Assembly (NCBI RefSeq): GCF_902712915.1
Contig: NZ_CACTIA010000005.1
Coordinates: 1,178,001-1,242,000 of the forward strand
DNA length: 64,000 nt
Source of the DNA: Acidiphilium sp. C61
GTDB lineage: Bacteria; Pseudomonadota; Alphaproteobacteria; Acetobacterales; Acetobacteraceae
Reading direction: 5' to 3'
Shown here: positions 43,764 through 53,727 of the stretch, piece after piece
How positions within the stretch are numbered: position 1 is the stretch's first letter
Layout of the letters: every line of letters begins with the position of its first letter
Notes under the pieces: model-generated
Told to the model about the DNA's origin: nothing
The model's input: the letters and a program-made list of their open reading frames with translations, nothing else
Database searches by the model: none
Program-made: the position numbers and the translations under genes

Positions 43764-44546
43764 ATGGCCGAACTGACCCTCCCGAAGAACAGCCGCGTCA
43801 CCCAGGGCAAGACCTACAAGGCCGAGCCGGGGGCGACCCGGGTGAAGAGCTTCAAGGTGTATCGCTGGAACCCCGACGAGGACGCCAATCCGCGCGCCGA
43901 CACCTATGAGATCGACCTCGACAAGTGCGGGCCGATGGTGCTGGACGCGCTGATCAAGATCAAGAACGAGGTCGACCCCACCCTCACCTTCCGCCGCTCC
44001 TGCCGCGAGGGGATCTGCGGCTCCTGCGCGATGAACATCGACGGGACCAACACGCTCGCCTGCCTCAAGCCGATCGAGGAGGTGAAGGAGGCGGTGAACA
44101 TCAACCCGCTGCCGCACATGCCGGTGGTCAAGGACCTCGTGCCCGACCTCAACCAGGCCTATGCGCAGTATCGCTCGATCGAGCCGTGGCTGCAGGCCGA
44201 AACCCCGCCGCCGCCGGATGGCGAGCGCAAGCAGAGCGTCGAGGAACGCGCGGAGCTGGACGGGCTGTGGGAGTGCATCCTGTGCTTCTGCTGCTCGACC
44301 TCCTGCCCGTCCTACTGGTGGAACGGCGACCGCTATCTCGGCCCGGCCGTGCTGATGGCGGCGTATCGGTGGATCGCGGATTCGCGCGACGAGGCGACCG
44401 GCAAGCGGCTCGATGCGCTGGAAGATCCTTTCAAGCTCTATCGCTGCCACACGATCATGAACTGCACGCAGACCTGCCCGAAGGGGCTGAACCCGGCGAA
44501 GGCGATCGGGAAGATCAAGCAGATGATGGTCGAACGCCAGGGGTGA
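43764..44546 (+). CDS. sdhB: Succinate dehydrogenase iron-sulfur subunit
   Basis: 260 residues. The [2Fe-2S] cysteines are in [12 protein letters not shown] and the following NTLACLKP, the [4Fe-4S] set in [16 protein letters not shown], and the [3Fe-4S] set in [17 protein letters not shown]. It carries electrons from SdhA to ubiquinone at the membrane anchor. It ends the operon, with a strong terminator hairpin just after. Confidence 0.97.
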   Translation: MAELTLPKNSRVTQGKTYKAEPGATRVKSFKVYRWNPDEDANPRADTYEIDLDKCGPMVLDALIKIKNEVDPTLTFRRSCREGICGSCAMNIDGTNTLACLKPIEEVKEAVNINPLPHMPVVKDLVPDLNQAYAQYRSIEPWLQAETPPPPDGERKQSVEERAELDGLWECILCFCCSTSCPSYWWNGDRYLGPAVLMAAYRWIADSRDEATGKRLDALEDPFKLYRCHTIMNCTQTCPKGLNPAKAIGKIKQMMVERQG

Positions 44547-44548
44547 CC

Positions 44549-44602
44549 CCGGCACGCCTTCGGATCGGAAAAGGGTCGGCATAGCGTGCCGGCCCTTTTT
44601 TA
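44549..44602 (+). terminator. Rho-independent terminator of the sdh operon
   Basis: CCGGCACGC pairs with GCGTGCCGG across a loop of about 25 bases, followed directly by CCCTTTTTT, a few bases after the sdhB stop. The kinase gene on the other strand ends about 10 bases beyond, so this is the end point of the plus-strand operon. Confidence 0.8.
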
Positions 44603-44611
44603 TGGGCGGAA

Positions 44612-46258
44612 TTATCCCCGCGGCAGGCGGATGACGAAGCGGGCGCCGATGACCGCGCCCTCGGGGTCGCGGCGGTTCTCGGCGGTGATGCGGCCCTGAT
44701 GGGCCTCGATGATCTGCCGGGAGATCGACAGGCCGAGGCCGGAATGGTTGCCGAAGCCCTCGCCCTGCGGGCGCTCGGAGTAGAAACGGTCGAAAACGTG
44801 GTCGAGCTTGGCGTCGGGGATGCCGGGGCCTTCGTCCTCGACGGCAAGTTCGACGATGCTGCCGGTGACGCGGCCGCGCAGCCAGATCTTGCCGCCCTGC
44901 GGGCTGAAGGAGATCGCGTTGCCGAGCAGGTTTCGCAGCACCTGGACAAGCCGTCCCTCGGCGCCGCGGACAACGAGGCCGGTCTTCGGCGCGTCGAGCA
45001 CCATCGCCGGCGCGTCGTCCTCGCGGGTGGACTGGTGGATCTCGGCGAGGGCGGCGAGGATGGGGGCGAGGTCGACCGGTTCCAGCGCGGTGCGCGACAT
45101 TTCGGAATCAAGGCGCGAGGAATCGCTGATGTCGGAGATCAGCCGGTCGAGCCGGCGGACATCCTGCGAAATGATGTCGAACAGGCGGGCGGCGCGGGCG
45201 GGATCGTCCATCCGGCGGACGGTCTCGACGGCGGAGCGGATCGAGGAGAGCGGGTTCTTGATCTCGTGCGCGACATCGGCGGCGAAGCGCTCGATCGCGT
45301 CCATCCGCGCCCAGAGGGCATGGGCGGATTCCTCCAGCGCGCGGGCGAGGATGCCGATCTCGTCATCGCGGGCGGCGATCGGCGGGGGCACCGGCTCGGT
45401 CATCGCGCCGCGGCCCTCGCGCAGGCGGCCGGCCGAGGCGGCAAGGCGGAGCAGCGGGGTCGCGATGGTTCGGGCGAGATAGACCGAGAGCAATACTGTC
45501 AGCACCAGGGCGAGCACGAACAGGCCGAGGATCGACACCCGCACGGCAAAGACCGCGCGGTCCACTTCGGTCGCCTCACGGGTGAGGAGTACCGCGCCAA
45601 CGGTGTTCTTGGCGCGGACGATGGGCTCGGAAACCGTGATCAGCAGCCGGCCATCGGCGGCGCGGCGGATGAAGGGCGGCGCCTCGCGCGCCGGCTGGGC
45701 GCTGGTGAGTTTCAGCACCTCCCGCACGCTCGGCTGCCAGCCAAGACCGGAAGCGCCCGGATCGTGCCCGGCGGAAGTTACCTCCGCGCTGGGGAGAAAG
45801 GCCACGAACTGGTCATAGAGAAAGCTGACGGCGCGGGCGAAATCGCCGCGCGGGCGGACCGGCGGCAGCGGTTCGGTGATGATGGCGCCGCCCGGCCCCT
45901 GGCGGATGCGCGAATTGGCGATCACCCGGCCATCCGGCCCGTAGACCAGCGCCTGTGCGTTCGGCGTCGGCTCGATCAGGCGGTAGAGCAGCGGGCGGGC
46001 GAGATCGGGCTTGAGTGCCGGCTGGTTGGCCACATCGGTTTGCACCGCCGATTCGGCGAGCGCGCCGGCATAGATCCGTGCCTGCTCGCGCAGCGCGGTC
46101 ACCTCGGCGGTCAGCAGACCGTGCTGGTATTGGTCGAGATAGAGCAGGGCGGCGACGATGAGGGCAAGCGGCAGCGCATTGACCAGCAGGATCCGGCGCA
46201 GCAGCGGCGAGATCCGCCGCCAGCCGAGCATGGCCGCACCCGGACTGGCGAGGCTCAT
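44612..46258 (-). CDS. chvG: ChvG/ExoS-type sensor histidine kinase
   Basis: 548 residues. A membrane helix (about 22-42), a large periplasmic sensor, a second helix (about 235-258), HAMP, the H box [23 protein letters not shown] with His331, the N box [14 protein letters not shown] and G boxes [10 protein letters not shown] and [14 protein letters not shown]. Its position, directly after an OmpR-type regulator and near pckA, matches the ChvG/ChvI (ExoS/BatS) acid- and envelope-sensing system of alphaproteobacteria. The start overlaps the regulator stop by 4 bases. Confidence 0.88.
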   Translation of the reverse strand: MSLASPGAAMLGWRRISPLLRRILLVNALPLALIVAALLYLDQYQHGLLTAEVTALREQARIYAGALAESAVQTDVANQPALKPDLARPLLYRLIEPTPNAQALVYGPDGRVIANSRIRQGPGGAIITEPLPPVRPRGDFARAVSFLYDQFVAFLPSAEVTSAGHDPGASGLGWQPSVREVLKLTSAQPAREAPPFIRRAADGRLLITVSEPIVRAKNTVGAVLLTREATEVDRAVFAVRVSILGLFVLALVLTVLLSVYLARTIATPLLRLAASAGRLREGRGAMTEPVPPPIAARDDEIGILARALEESAHALWARMDAIERFAADVAHEIKNPLSSIRSAVETVRRMDDPARAARLFDIISQDVRRLDRLISDISDSSRLDSEMSRTALEPVDLAPILAALAEIHQSTREDDAPAMVLDAPKTGLVVRGAEGRLVQVLRNLLGNAISFSPQGGKIWLRGRVTGSIVELAVEDEGPGIPDAKLDHVFDRFYSERPQGEGFGNHSGLGLSISRQIIEAHQGRITAENRRDPEGAVIGARFVIRLPRG

Positions 46259-46956
46259 GCTTCCTTGTAGCGGTAGCCGATGCCGTAGAGCGTCTCGATC
46301 TGGTCGAACTCGTCATCGACGGCGCGGAACTTGCGGCGCAGGCGCTTGATGTGGCTGTCGATCGTGCGATCGTCGACATAGACGCTCTCGCCATAGGCGG
46401 CGTCGATCAGCTGGTCGCGCGACTTGACCATGCCGGGGCGGGCGGCAAGCGCCTTGACCAGCAGGAATTCGGTGACGGTGAGCTGGATATCCTGCCCCTT
46501 CCAGAGACATTGATGCTTGGTCTCATCGAGCGTGAGATCGCCCCTGCCGATGACGCCGGTGGGCGCCGCACCGGAACCTTCGGCGCGGCTCGTCTCGTTG
46601 CGACGCAGCAGGGCGCGGATGCGCTCGATCAGCAGGCGCTGGCTGAAGGGCTTGGTGATGTAGTCATCAGCGCCGAGACGCAGGCCCATAAGCTCGTCGA
46701 GCTCGTCATCCTTGCTGGTGAGGAAAATGACCGGCATCGCCGAGCGGGCACGCAGACGCTGGAGCAGTTCCATCCCGTCCATGCGCGGCATCTTGATATC
46801 GAGCACGGCAAGATCGGCCGGGCGGGTCAGCAGGCCCTGCAGGGCCGACTCCCCGTCGGTATAGGTACGAACGGCATATCCCTCCTGTTCCAGTGTCATC
46901 TGCACCGATTCGAGGATGTTCCGGTCGTCGTCGACAAGAGCGATGGTCTGTTTCAT
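46255..46956 (-). CDS. chvI: ChvI-type response regulator
   Basis: 233 residues. Receiver with DDD at 9-11, phosphoacceptor Asp53 ([13 protein letters not shown]) and [13 protein letters not shown]; the helix-turn-helix domain has [48 protein letters not shown] and [19 protein letters not shown], the ChvI pattern. It controls envelope, exopolysaccharide and acid-response genes in relatives, and sometimes pckA, which is divergent here. Confidence 0.9.
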   Translation of the reverse strand: MKQTIALVDDDRNILESVQMTLEQEGYAVRTYTDGESALQGLLTRPADLAVLDIKMPRMDGMELLQRLRARSAMPVIFLTSKDDELDELMGLRLGADDYITKPFSQRLLIERIRALLRRNETSRAEGSGAAPTGVIGRGDLTLDETKHQCLWKGQDIQLTVTEFLLVKALAARPGMVKSRDQLIDAAYGESVYVDDRTIDSHIKRLRRKFRAVDDEFDQIETLYGIGYRYKEA

Positions 46957-47025
46957 GAAAATTTTTGCCTTGCAGCGGACTTCGTCGCATTATCCCGACA
47001 TGACGTGACGGGAATATGGCGCCAA

Positions 47026-47736
47026 ATGCAAGAGCACCGTGAAATCCAGAATGACATCCACCGCGATGCGCGGCTCCTGCTGCGGGCGGCGCGGTCAGCC
47101 AGCCTCGCAGTGATCGAGGATGATTACCCCGCAATCGCTCTGGTCACCCCGGCCGTGCTTCTGGATGGTGACGTGGTGGTGCTGCTCTCGCAGCTTTCCG
47201 CCCATACCAGGGCGCTCGACCGCAATCCCGCCTGCGCGTTGATGGTCAGCGGCGAGGCCACCGAGGCAAACCCGCAGACCAGCCCGCGCCTGTCGCTGGT
47301 ATGCGACGCCGAGCGGTCGGACGCGCCGGAGGACCGGGAGCGCTATCTGACCCTCCATCCCTATGCCCGCCCCTATGCCGGGTTCAGCGATTTCGGAATC
47401 TACCGGCTGACACCCGTTGCGGCGCGGTTCGTCGGCGGCTTCGCAAGGGCTGCGACGCTGGATGTCGACCGGCTGACGCCGCGCACGCCGGCGCTGCAGG
47501 ACGAACGGGCCTGTATCGAGGCAATGGCGACCGTGAACCGAACCCTCGGCGCGCGGCTGGACGAAGCGGCGTTGGCCGCGGGCGGCCAGGGCACCGGATG
47601 GACGATGGTGACGCTCGACCCGGACGGGTTCGATCTGGCGCGGGAGGACATCGTGCTGCGGATCGGCTTCGAGCGGATGCTCCGCGTCTATGCAGATGTG
47701 TTCACTGTTCTGGCCGATAGCGCGGCGCATGGTTGA
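47026..47736 (+). CDS. HugZ-like pyridoxamine 5'-phosphate oxidase-fold protein
   Basis: 236 residues. The N-terminal split-barrel FMN fold has RSASLAVIEDDYPAIALVTPAVLLDGDVVVLLSQLSAHTRALDRNPACALMV, and the C-terminal part (FGIYRLTPVAARFVGGFARAATLDVDRL onward) is the DUF2470-like extension seen in haem-utilisation HugZ/HutZ relatives. It may bind haem or flavin; the exact activity is not certain. ATG 47026 is the best available start. It lies between chvI (divergent) and pckA, a position often conserved in alphaproteobacteria. Confidence 0.78.
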   Translation: MQEHREIQNDIHRDARLLLRAARSASLAVIEDDYPAIALVTPAVLLDGDVVVLLSQLSAHTRALDRNPACALMVSGEATEANPQTSPRLSLVCDAERSDAPEDRERYLTLHPYARPYAGFSDFGIYRLTPVAARFVGGFARAATLDVDRLTPRTPALQDERACIEAMATVNRTLGARLDEAALAAGGQGTGWTMVTLDPDGFDLAREDIVLRIGFERMLRVYADVFTVLADSAAHG

Positions 47737-47845
47737 GTTTCGCTGAACGCGGTCATATTTTCGCTTTTCAGGTTTGGAAAAACCCGAAAGGGACGGCATA
47801 AGGCTTAAATCGAACATCAAAGCCGAGCCAAGAAAGATCAGAGCC

Positions 47846-49468
<1,623 letters not shown>

Positions 49469-49490
49469 CACGGCCAAATCAGGGAGCCCC

Positions 49491-49549
49491 ACCGTCTCCG
49501 AAACAACGGAGACGGTCAGCCTTACCGTCTCCCGAACAACCGAGACGGT
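49491..49549 (+). repeat. Two near-identical tandem hairpins after pckA
   Basis: ACCGTCTCCG/CGGAGACGGT (49491-49516) and ACCGTCTC/GAGACGGT (49524-49549) form two stems with similar AACAAC loops, 7 bases apart. They are almost copies of one another. They lie 22 bases after the pckA stop and could together end its transcript or protect its 3' end. Confidence 0.7.
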
Positions 49550-49564
49550 CGTGACGCAAACAAA

Positions 49565-49600
49565 ACGCCCCTGAAATTCGTGGAAGAATTTCAGGGGCGT
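49565..49600 (-). terminator. Strong terminator for the small secreted protein gene
   Basis: ACGCCCCTGAAATTC and GAATTTCAGGGGCGT are perfect 15-base arms around a 6-base loop. On the minus strand the stem is followed by TTTTGTTT, as expected of a Rho-independent terminator for the minus-strand gene ending at 49670. It can also work on the plus strand as a barrier after pckA. Confidence 0.8.
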
Positions 49601-49669
49601 CGTTCAGCTTATCGTCACCGGCCTTGCCGCCCGCCGCATGCAGCGGGGGGCAAGATCGGTCAAGTTGCC

Positions 49670-49864
49670 TCAGTTGTTATGCTGGGCCTCGGCAGGAGCC
49701 GTCTGGCCAGCCGTATGGCCGGTCTTGAACTGGGTGCCATAGGCGTTGTTGATCTTCTGCACGAGCTGGTCGTGGGTATTGCCGAAATTGGCGGCATTGG
49801 CAGCGGCCGGGGCAATGGCGCCAAGGGCGGCGATGATGGCGATGGTGCGGGTCAGCTTCGTCAT
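49670..49864 (-). CDS. Small secreted protein of unknown function
   Basis: 64 residues. A signal peptide (MTKLTRTIAIIAALGAIAPAAANA) would leave a mature peptide of about 40 residues (ANFGNTHDQLVQKINNAYGT...), hydrophilic, rich in Asn, Gln and Thr, with a QHNN end. AGAAAGGAAG lies 7 bases upstream of the ATG, and a strong terminator follows. It is a separate single-gene transcript. No family is recognised. Such short exported proteins in this group are often stress- or envelope-related, but nothing in the sequence proves this. Confidence 0.7.
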   Translation of the reverse strand: MTKLTRTIAIIAALGAIAPAAANAANFGNTHDQLVQKINNAYGTQFKTGHTAGQTAPAEAQHNN

Positions 49865-50079
49865 GGGAGTCTTCCTTTCTGATCTGGCTTTTCAGCCTTG
49901 CTATTCCGGAGCCTCGCTCCGTCTGACCCTCCATATAGACCGTTTGCTGCACCGCAATAACGGGGCGGGAACACCTATCACCCATACGTCAGGCGCATGA
50001 AACCTCTCGCCGGCGCGGGTCGGAGCGAAAATCGCGGCATGGGTGACGGCGCCGTGGTTTTGGCCTTATTCTTCCCGCC

Positions 50080-51249
50080 ATGACGATCGACGAGCAGCTC
50101 CTGGCCTGGGCGCCGGAATTCTCCGCCTGGCGACGCGACTTCCATGCCCATCCGGAACTCGGCTACCAGGAACGCCGCACCGCGGCGCTGGTGGCGGAAC
50201 GGCTGACGGCGTTCGGCCTTGACGTCACCACCGGTGTGGGCGGCACCGGGGTCGTCGGCACGCTGCGGGCGGGGTCCGGGAACCGGGCGATCGCGCTGCG
50301 CGCCGACATGGATGCACTGCCGATCGAGGAGGCGGGCGATGCGCCCTGGCGCTCGACCACGCCGGGGACGATGCATGCCTGCGGGCATGACGGGCACACC
50401 ACGATGCTGCTTGCCGCGGCGCGCTACCTCGCCGCGACACGGCGGTTTTCCGGCACCATCCATTTCATCTTCCAGCCTGCCGAGGAAGGCGGCGCCGGCG
50501 CGCGGGCAATGCTGGAGGACGGGCTGCTGGAACGCTTCCCCTTTGATTCGGTGTTCGGCGCGCATAACGACCCGCTCCTGCCGATCGGCGTGGTTTCCGC
50601 ATCCCCGGGCACGGTGAATGCGGCGTCGGACACGCTGATGATCCGGCTGAGCGGCAAGGGCGGGCACGCGGCCCGGCCGCACCAGGCGATCGATCCGATC
50701 GTCGCCGGGGCGCAGATCGTGGTCGGCCTGCAGAGCCTGGTGGCCCGGCATGTTGCACCGCTCGAATCGGCGGTCGTCTCGGTCTGTACCTTCCATGCCG
50801 GCAGCGCCACCAACGTGATTCCCGAAACGGCGACGCTCTCGGGCACTGTGCGGACGCTGACGCCGCAGGTGCAGGACCAGATGGCGCGCGAGATCCCCGT
50901 CCTGGTGCGTGGCCTTGCCGCCGCCGCCGGCGTGGGCGTGGAGGTGGGCTACGAGCGGGGCTATCCGCCGGTCGTCAACGATCCCGCCGCCGCTTCCGCC
51001 TTCGCCGAGGCCGCGCGGGCGGTGGTTGGCGCCTCGCAGGTGCGGACCACCATGCCCGCCTCGATGGGTGGAGAGGATTTCGCCTTCTACGCGCTGGAGC
51101 GGCCGGGCTGCTTCTTCCGCATCGGCCAGGCGGATGGCGCGCGCGGCGCGGTGCCGCTGCATCATCCGCGCTACGATTTCAACGATGCGATCATCCCGCT
51201 CGGCGCGGCGCTGTTCGCCGCGATCGCCGTGCGGGAACTGCCAGCTTGA
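50080..51249 (+). CDS. M20-family metal-dependent amidohydrolase (hippurate hydrolase type)
   Basis: 389 residues of the M20D/AbgB-HipO group. It has FSAWRRDFHAHPELGYQERRTAALV, the metal-site CGHDGHTTMLLAAARYL, FIFQPAEEGGAGARAMLEDGLLE, the dimerisation-domain KGGHAARPHQAIDPIVAG, and GGEDFAFYALERPGCFFRIGQ. These enzymes cleave N-acyl or N-aminoacyl amide bonds. The exact substrate is not evident. The next gene, marC-like, starts within its last codons. Confidence 0.9.
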   Translation: MTIDEQLLAWAPEFSAWRRDFHAHPELGYQERRTAALVAERLTAFGLDVTTGVGGTGVVGTLRAGSGNRAIALRADMDALPIEEAGDAPWRSTTPGTMHACGHDGHTTMLLAAARYLAATRRFSGTIHFIFQPAEEGGAGARAMLEDGLLERFPFDSVFGAHNDPLLPIGVVSASPGTVNAASDTLMIRLSGKGGHAARPHQAIDPIVAGAQIVVGLQSLVARHVAPLESAVVSVCTFHAGSATNVIPETATLSGTVRTLTPQVQDQMAREIPVLVRGLAAAAGVGVEVGYERGYPPVVNDPAAASAFAEAARAVVGASQVRTTMPASMGGEDFAFYALERPGCFFRIGQADGARGAVPLHHPRYDFNDAIIPLGAALFAAIAVRELPA

Positions 51250-51935
51250 GCCTGTTCGGGCCTGGGCTGCACGCCTTCCTGCTCGGGTTTCCGGCGCTGC
51301 TGTCGATCGTCAATCCGCTGGCCGGGGCGATCATCTTCAACGAGATCACCAGCAATGCGAGCCGGCCGGTGCGGGCGACGCTGGCGCGCAAGGTAGGGCT
51401 GAACAGCGCCGCGGTGATGCTCGTCTCGCTCTGGGCAGGCAGCTATATCCTGAATTTCTTCGGCATCACGCTGAACGCCCTGCGACTGGCCGGCGGCGCC
51501 GTGGTGGCGAGCCGGGCGTTCCAGATGCTGAACGCACCGGAAGTGACCGAGGCGCGGAAACAGGCACAGGCGGCCAGTTCCCTGCCAGCACCGGACCAGG
51601 ACCCGGACGATATCGCCTCGATGGCATTCTTTCCGCTCACCCTGCCCTTCACCACCGGGCCGGGAACCATTGCGGTCGCGGTGACGCTGGGGACGGAGCG
51701 CGGCGCCTATGGCACGCCGCTCGGCGCGTTCTTCGCCGGCATGTCGCTCGCGGCAATCGCGATCGCGGCGATCACCTGGATCAGCTATGCGGCGGCCGAC
51801 CGGCTGGACGTGATTCTCGGCGCGAACGGGCGGCGCGTGCTGTCGCGGCTCGCGGCGTTCATCCTGCTGGGAATCGGCGTACAGATCATGATGACCGGCG
51901 CCATTCCGGTGTTGCACGAAGCGCTGGCTGGGTGA
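51246..51935 (+). CDS. MarC-family (UPF0056) membrane protein
   Basis: 229 residues from a TTG at 51246 that overlaps the amidohydrolase stop. Six membrane helices, with LLSIVNPLAGAIIFNEITSN at the start, NFFGITLNALRLAGGAVVASRAF, FFPLTLPFTTGPGTIAVAVTLGT, and RLAAFILLGIGVQIMMTGA, all family hallmarks. The function of MarC proteins is not settled; a role as a small-molecule exporter has been proposed. Confidence 0.9.
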   Translation: MSLFGPGLHAFLLGFPALLSIVNPLAGAIIFNEITSNASRPVRATLARKVGLNSAAVMLVSLWAGSYILNFFGITLNALRLAGGAVVASRAFQMLNAPEVTEARKQAQAASSLPAPDQDPDDIASMAFFPLTLPFTTGPGTIAVAVTLGTERGAYGTPLGAFFAGMSLAAIAIAAITWISYAAADRLDVILGANGRRVLSRLAAFILLGIGVQIMMTGAIPVLHEALAG

Positions 51936-52051
51936 GCACCCGAACCCGGCGCGGGACGCGCAAGGGCATGAAACGGGGACCGGCCTCTGCGAAAAACGCA
52001 GAACTGCGGCAGTAGCACTTACTCGTAACGCACCTTACTATCTCAGGTGCT

Positions 52052-52597
52052 ATGTCCCAATTGCCCACCGAACCCGACCTGCTACTGCTGCTGCACGATG
52101 TGGCGCGGCTGCTGCGGCTCGAAACCGATCGCCGCGCCAGGCTGCACGGCATGAACCGCGCGCAATGGGCGATGCTGATCAAGCTGTCCCGCCATCCCGG
52201 CCTATCGCAAAAGGATCTAGCCGAATTGCTCGAGGTCGAGCCGATGAGCGTCGCGCGGCTGACCGACCGGCTGGCGGCGCGCAACCTGGTGGAGCGGCGG
52301 GCCGACCCGCGTGACCGGCGGATCTGGCGCCTGCACCTGACCGAAGCGGCGCAGCCGCTCCTCGCCGAGATCGAAACCCAGCGCGGCGCGGTCGCCGCAC
52401 TGATCGGCAACGGCATCCCGCCCGAGACGATGGACACGCTGGTTACGGGATTGCTGCGGATCAAGGCGACCCTGCTCGGCGCGGGCCGCTGCGGGGCCGC
52501 GACACATGACGAGACCGGCGCGGCAGATCACGGCACGATGGCCGGCGACGCGCCTTCCGAAAATACCACGGCAGACGCCGAACAGGAGATGGTTTGA
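52052..52597 (+). CDS. MarR-family regulator of the EmrAB operon
   Basis: 181 residues. The MarR core: LHGMNRAQWAMLIKLSRHPGLSQKDLAELLEVEPMSVARLTDRLAARNLVERRADPRDRRIWRLHLTEAAQPLL. The C-terminal 35 residues (from about 145) are a His/Thr/Glu-rich tail outside the family core. Upstream, two similar CACTTACT/CACCTTACT segments at about 52015-52036 could be operator half-sites. It is followed directly by emrA- and emrB-like genes, so it is probably their repressor, released by toxic compounds. Confidence 0.9.
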   Translation: MSQLPTEPDLLLLLHDVARLLRLETDRRARLHGMNRAQWAMLIKLSRHPGLSQKDLAELLEVEPMSVARLTDRLAARNLVERRADPRDRRIWRLHLTEAAQPLLAEIETQRGAVAALIGNGIPPETMDTLVTGLLRIKATLLGAGRCGAATHDETGAADHGTMAGDAPSENTTADAEQEMV

Positions 52598-53700
52598 TGT
52601 CCCATACGAGTACAGCCACCGGCCCTGTGGCCCGCGAGGCCGAGACCCGCGAGGGGGCGACGCGGAGTCGCCGCTCGGGCCGGATGCTGCGGCCCTTGCT
52701 CATGATCGGCGGCGTGGCGGTGATCCTCGGCGCCATCCTTGTCTACTGGCTGGTGAGCGGTGGGACGGTGAGCGTGACCGACACCTATGTCCAGGCGGGC
52801 AAGGTGGCGCTGTCCACCGACGTGTCGGGCCTGGTGGAAACCATCGATGTTCACGATAACGAGGCGGTGACGAAGGGCCAGAAGCTGTTCACCCTCGATC
52901 CCTCGCGCTTCGAGGTGGCAATCGCGCAGGCGAAGGCCAATCTCGCCGAGGTCACCCAGCAGGTCGAGGCAACGCGGGCCGGGTACAGCGCCGAGATCGC
53001 CAAGATCCGCACCCAGCAATCGGTGGTCGATAATGACAGGCTGAACTTCAAGCGCTACGCCGCGCTGGTGCATACCGGCGGCGTGACGCGCACCGCCTAT
53101 GACGATGCGAAATACAAGCTCCAGGGCGACGAGGCGACGCTGGATGCGATGACCGCGCAGGCGGGGGTCGATCTCGCGAAACTGTCGGGCAATCCGAAGA
53201 TCAAGGTGGAAGACACGCCGCAATACAAGGCGGCGAAGGCAGCTTTGGCCACCGCCGAGCTGAACTACCGCCATTCCATCGTGCGCGCGCCCTTCGCCGG
53301 GGTGGTCACCGAGACCGACAAGTTGCGTCCGGGCATGTTCCTGCCGGCCGGCACCGCCGCCTTTGCCCTGGTCTCGAACACGGATGTATGGATCCGCTCG
53401 CAGCCGAAGGAGACCTCGCTGACCTGGGTGAAGCCGGGGGACAAGGTGAGCGTGCATGTCGATACCTATCCGGGCCGGACCTGGCAGGGCGTCGTCGCCA
53501 GCATCGCGCCGGCCAGCGGATCGAGCTTCTCGATCCTGCCGGCAGAGAATTCCTCGGGCAACTGGGTGAAAGTCGTGCAGCGCATTCCGCTGCGGGTGAA
53601 CATTACCGGCGGGCCGAAGAACCTCGTGCTGCGCAACGGCATGACCGCCGAGATCACGATCCATACCGGGCATCAGAACCGGCTTGCGGACCTGTTCTGA
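52597..53700 (+). CDS. emrA: EmrA-like multidrug efflux adaptor
   Basis: 367 residues; the ATG overlaps the MarR stop by one base and AGGAGA lies 7 bases before it. One N-terminal membrane helix (about 30-50), then VSVTDTYVQAGKVALSTDVSGLVETIDVHDNEAVTKGQKLFTLDPSRFEVAI, a coiled-coil hairpin (about 105-200), and HSIVRAPFAGVVTETDKLRPGMFLPAG. HlyD/EmrA family. It couples the MFS pump to an outer-membrane channel not encoded in this operon. Confidence 0.92.
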   Translation: MSHTSTATGPVAREAETREGATRSRRSGRMLRPLLMIGGVAVILGAILVYWLVSGGTVSVTDTYVQAGKVALSTDVSGLVETIDVHDNEAVTKGQKLFTLDPSRFEVAIAQAKANLAEVTQQVEATRAGYSAEIAKIRTQQSVVDNDRLNFKRYAALVHTGGVTRTAYDDAKYKLQGDEATLDAMTAQAGVDLAKLSGNPKIKVEDTPQYKAAKAALATAELNYRHSIVRAPFAGVVTETDKLRPGMFLPAGTAAFALVSNTDVWIRSQPKETSLTWVKPGDKVSVHVDTYPGRTWQGVVASIAPASGSSFSILPAENSSGNWVKVVQRIPLRVNITGGPKNLVLRNGMTAEITIHTGHQNRLADLF

Positions 53701-53727
53701 GCCGGATTGACCGAGGAGCGCTGAACC

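Noticed and set aside
41885..43810. 641-codon open frame on the minus strand opposite sdhA
   Set aside because: sdhA is certain on the plus strand; the antisense frame has no family motifs.
44699..46270. 523-codon plus-strand frame opposite the ChvG-type kinase
   Set aside because: The minus strand has all the histidine kinase boxes; the plus frame is a shadow.
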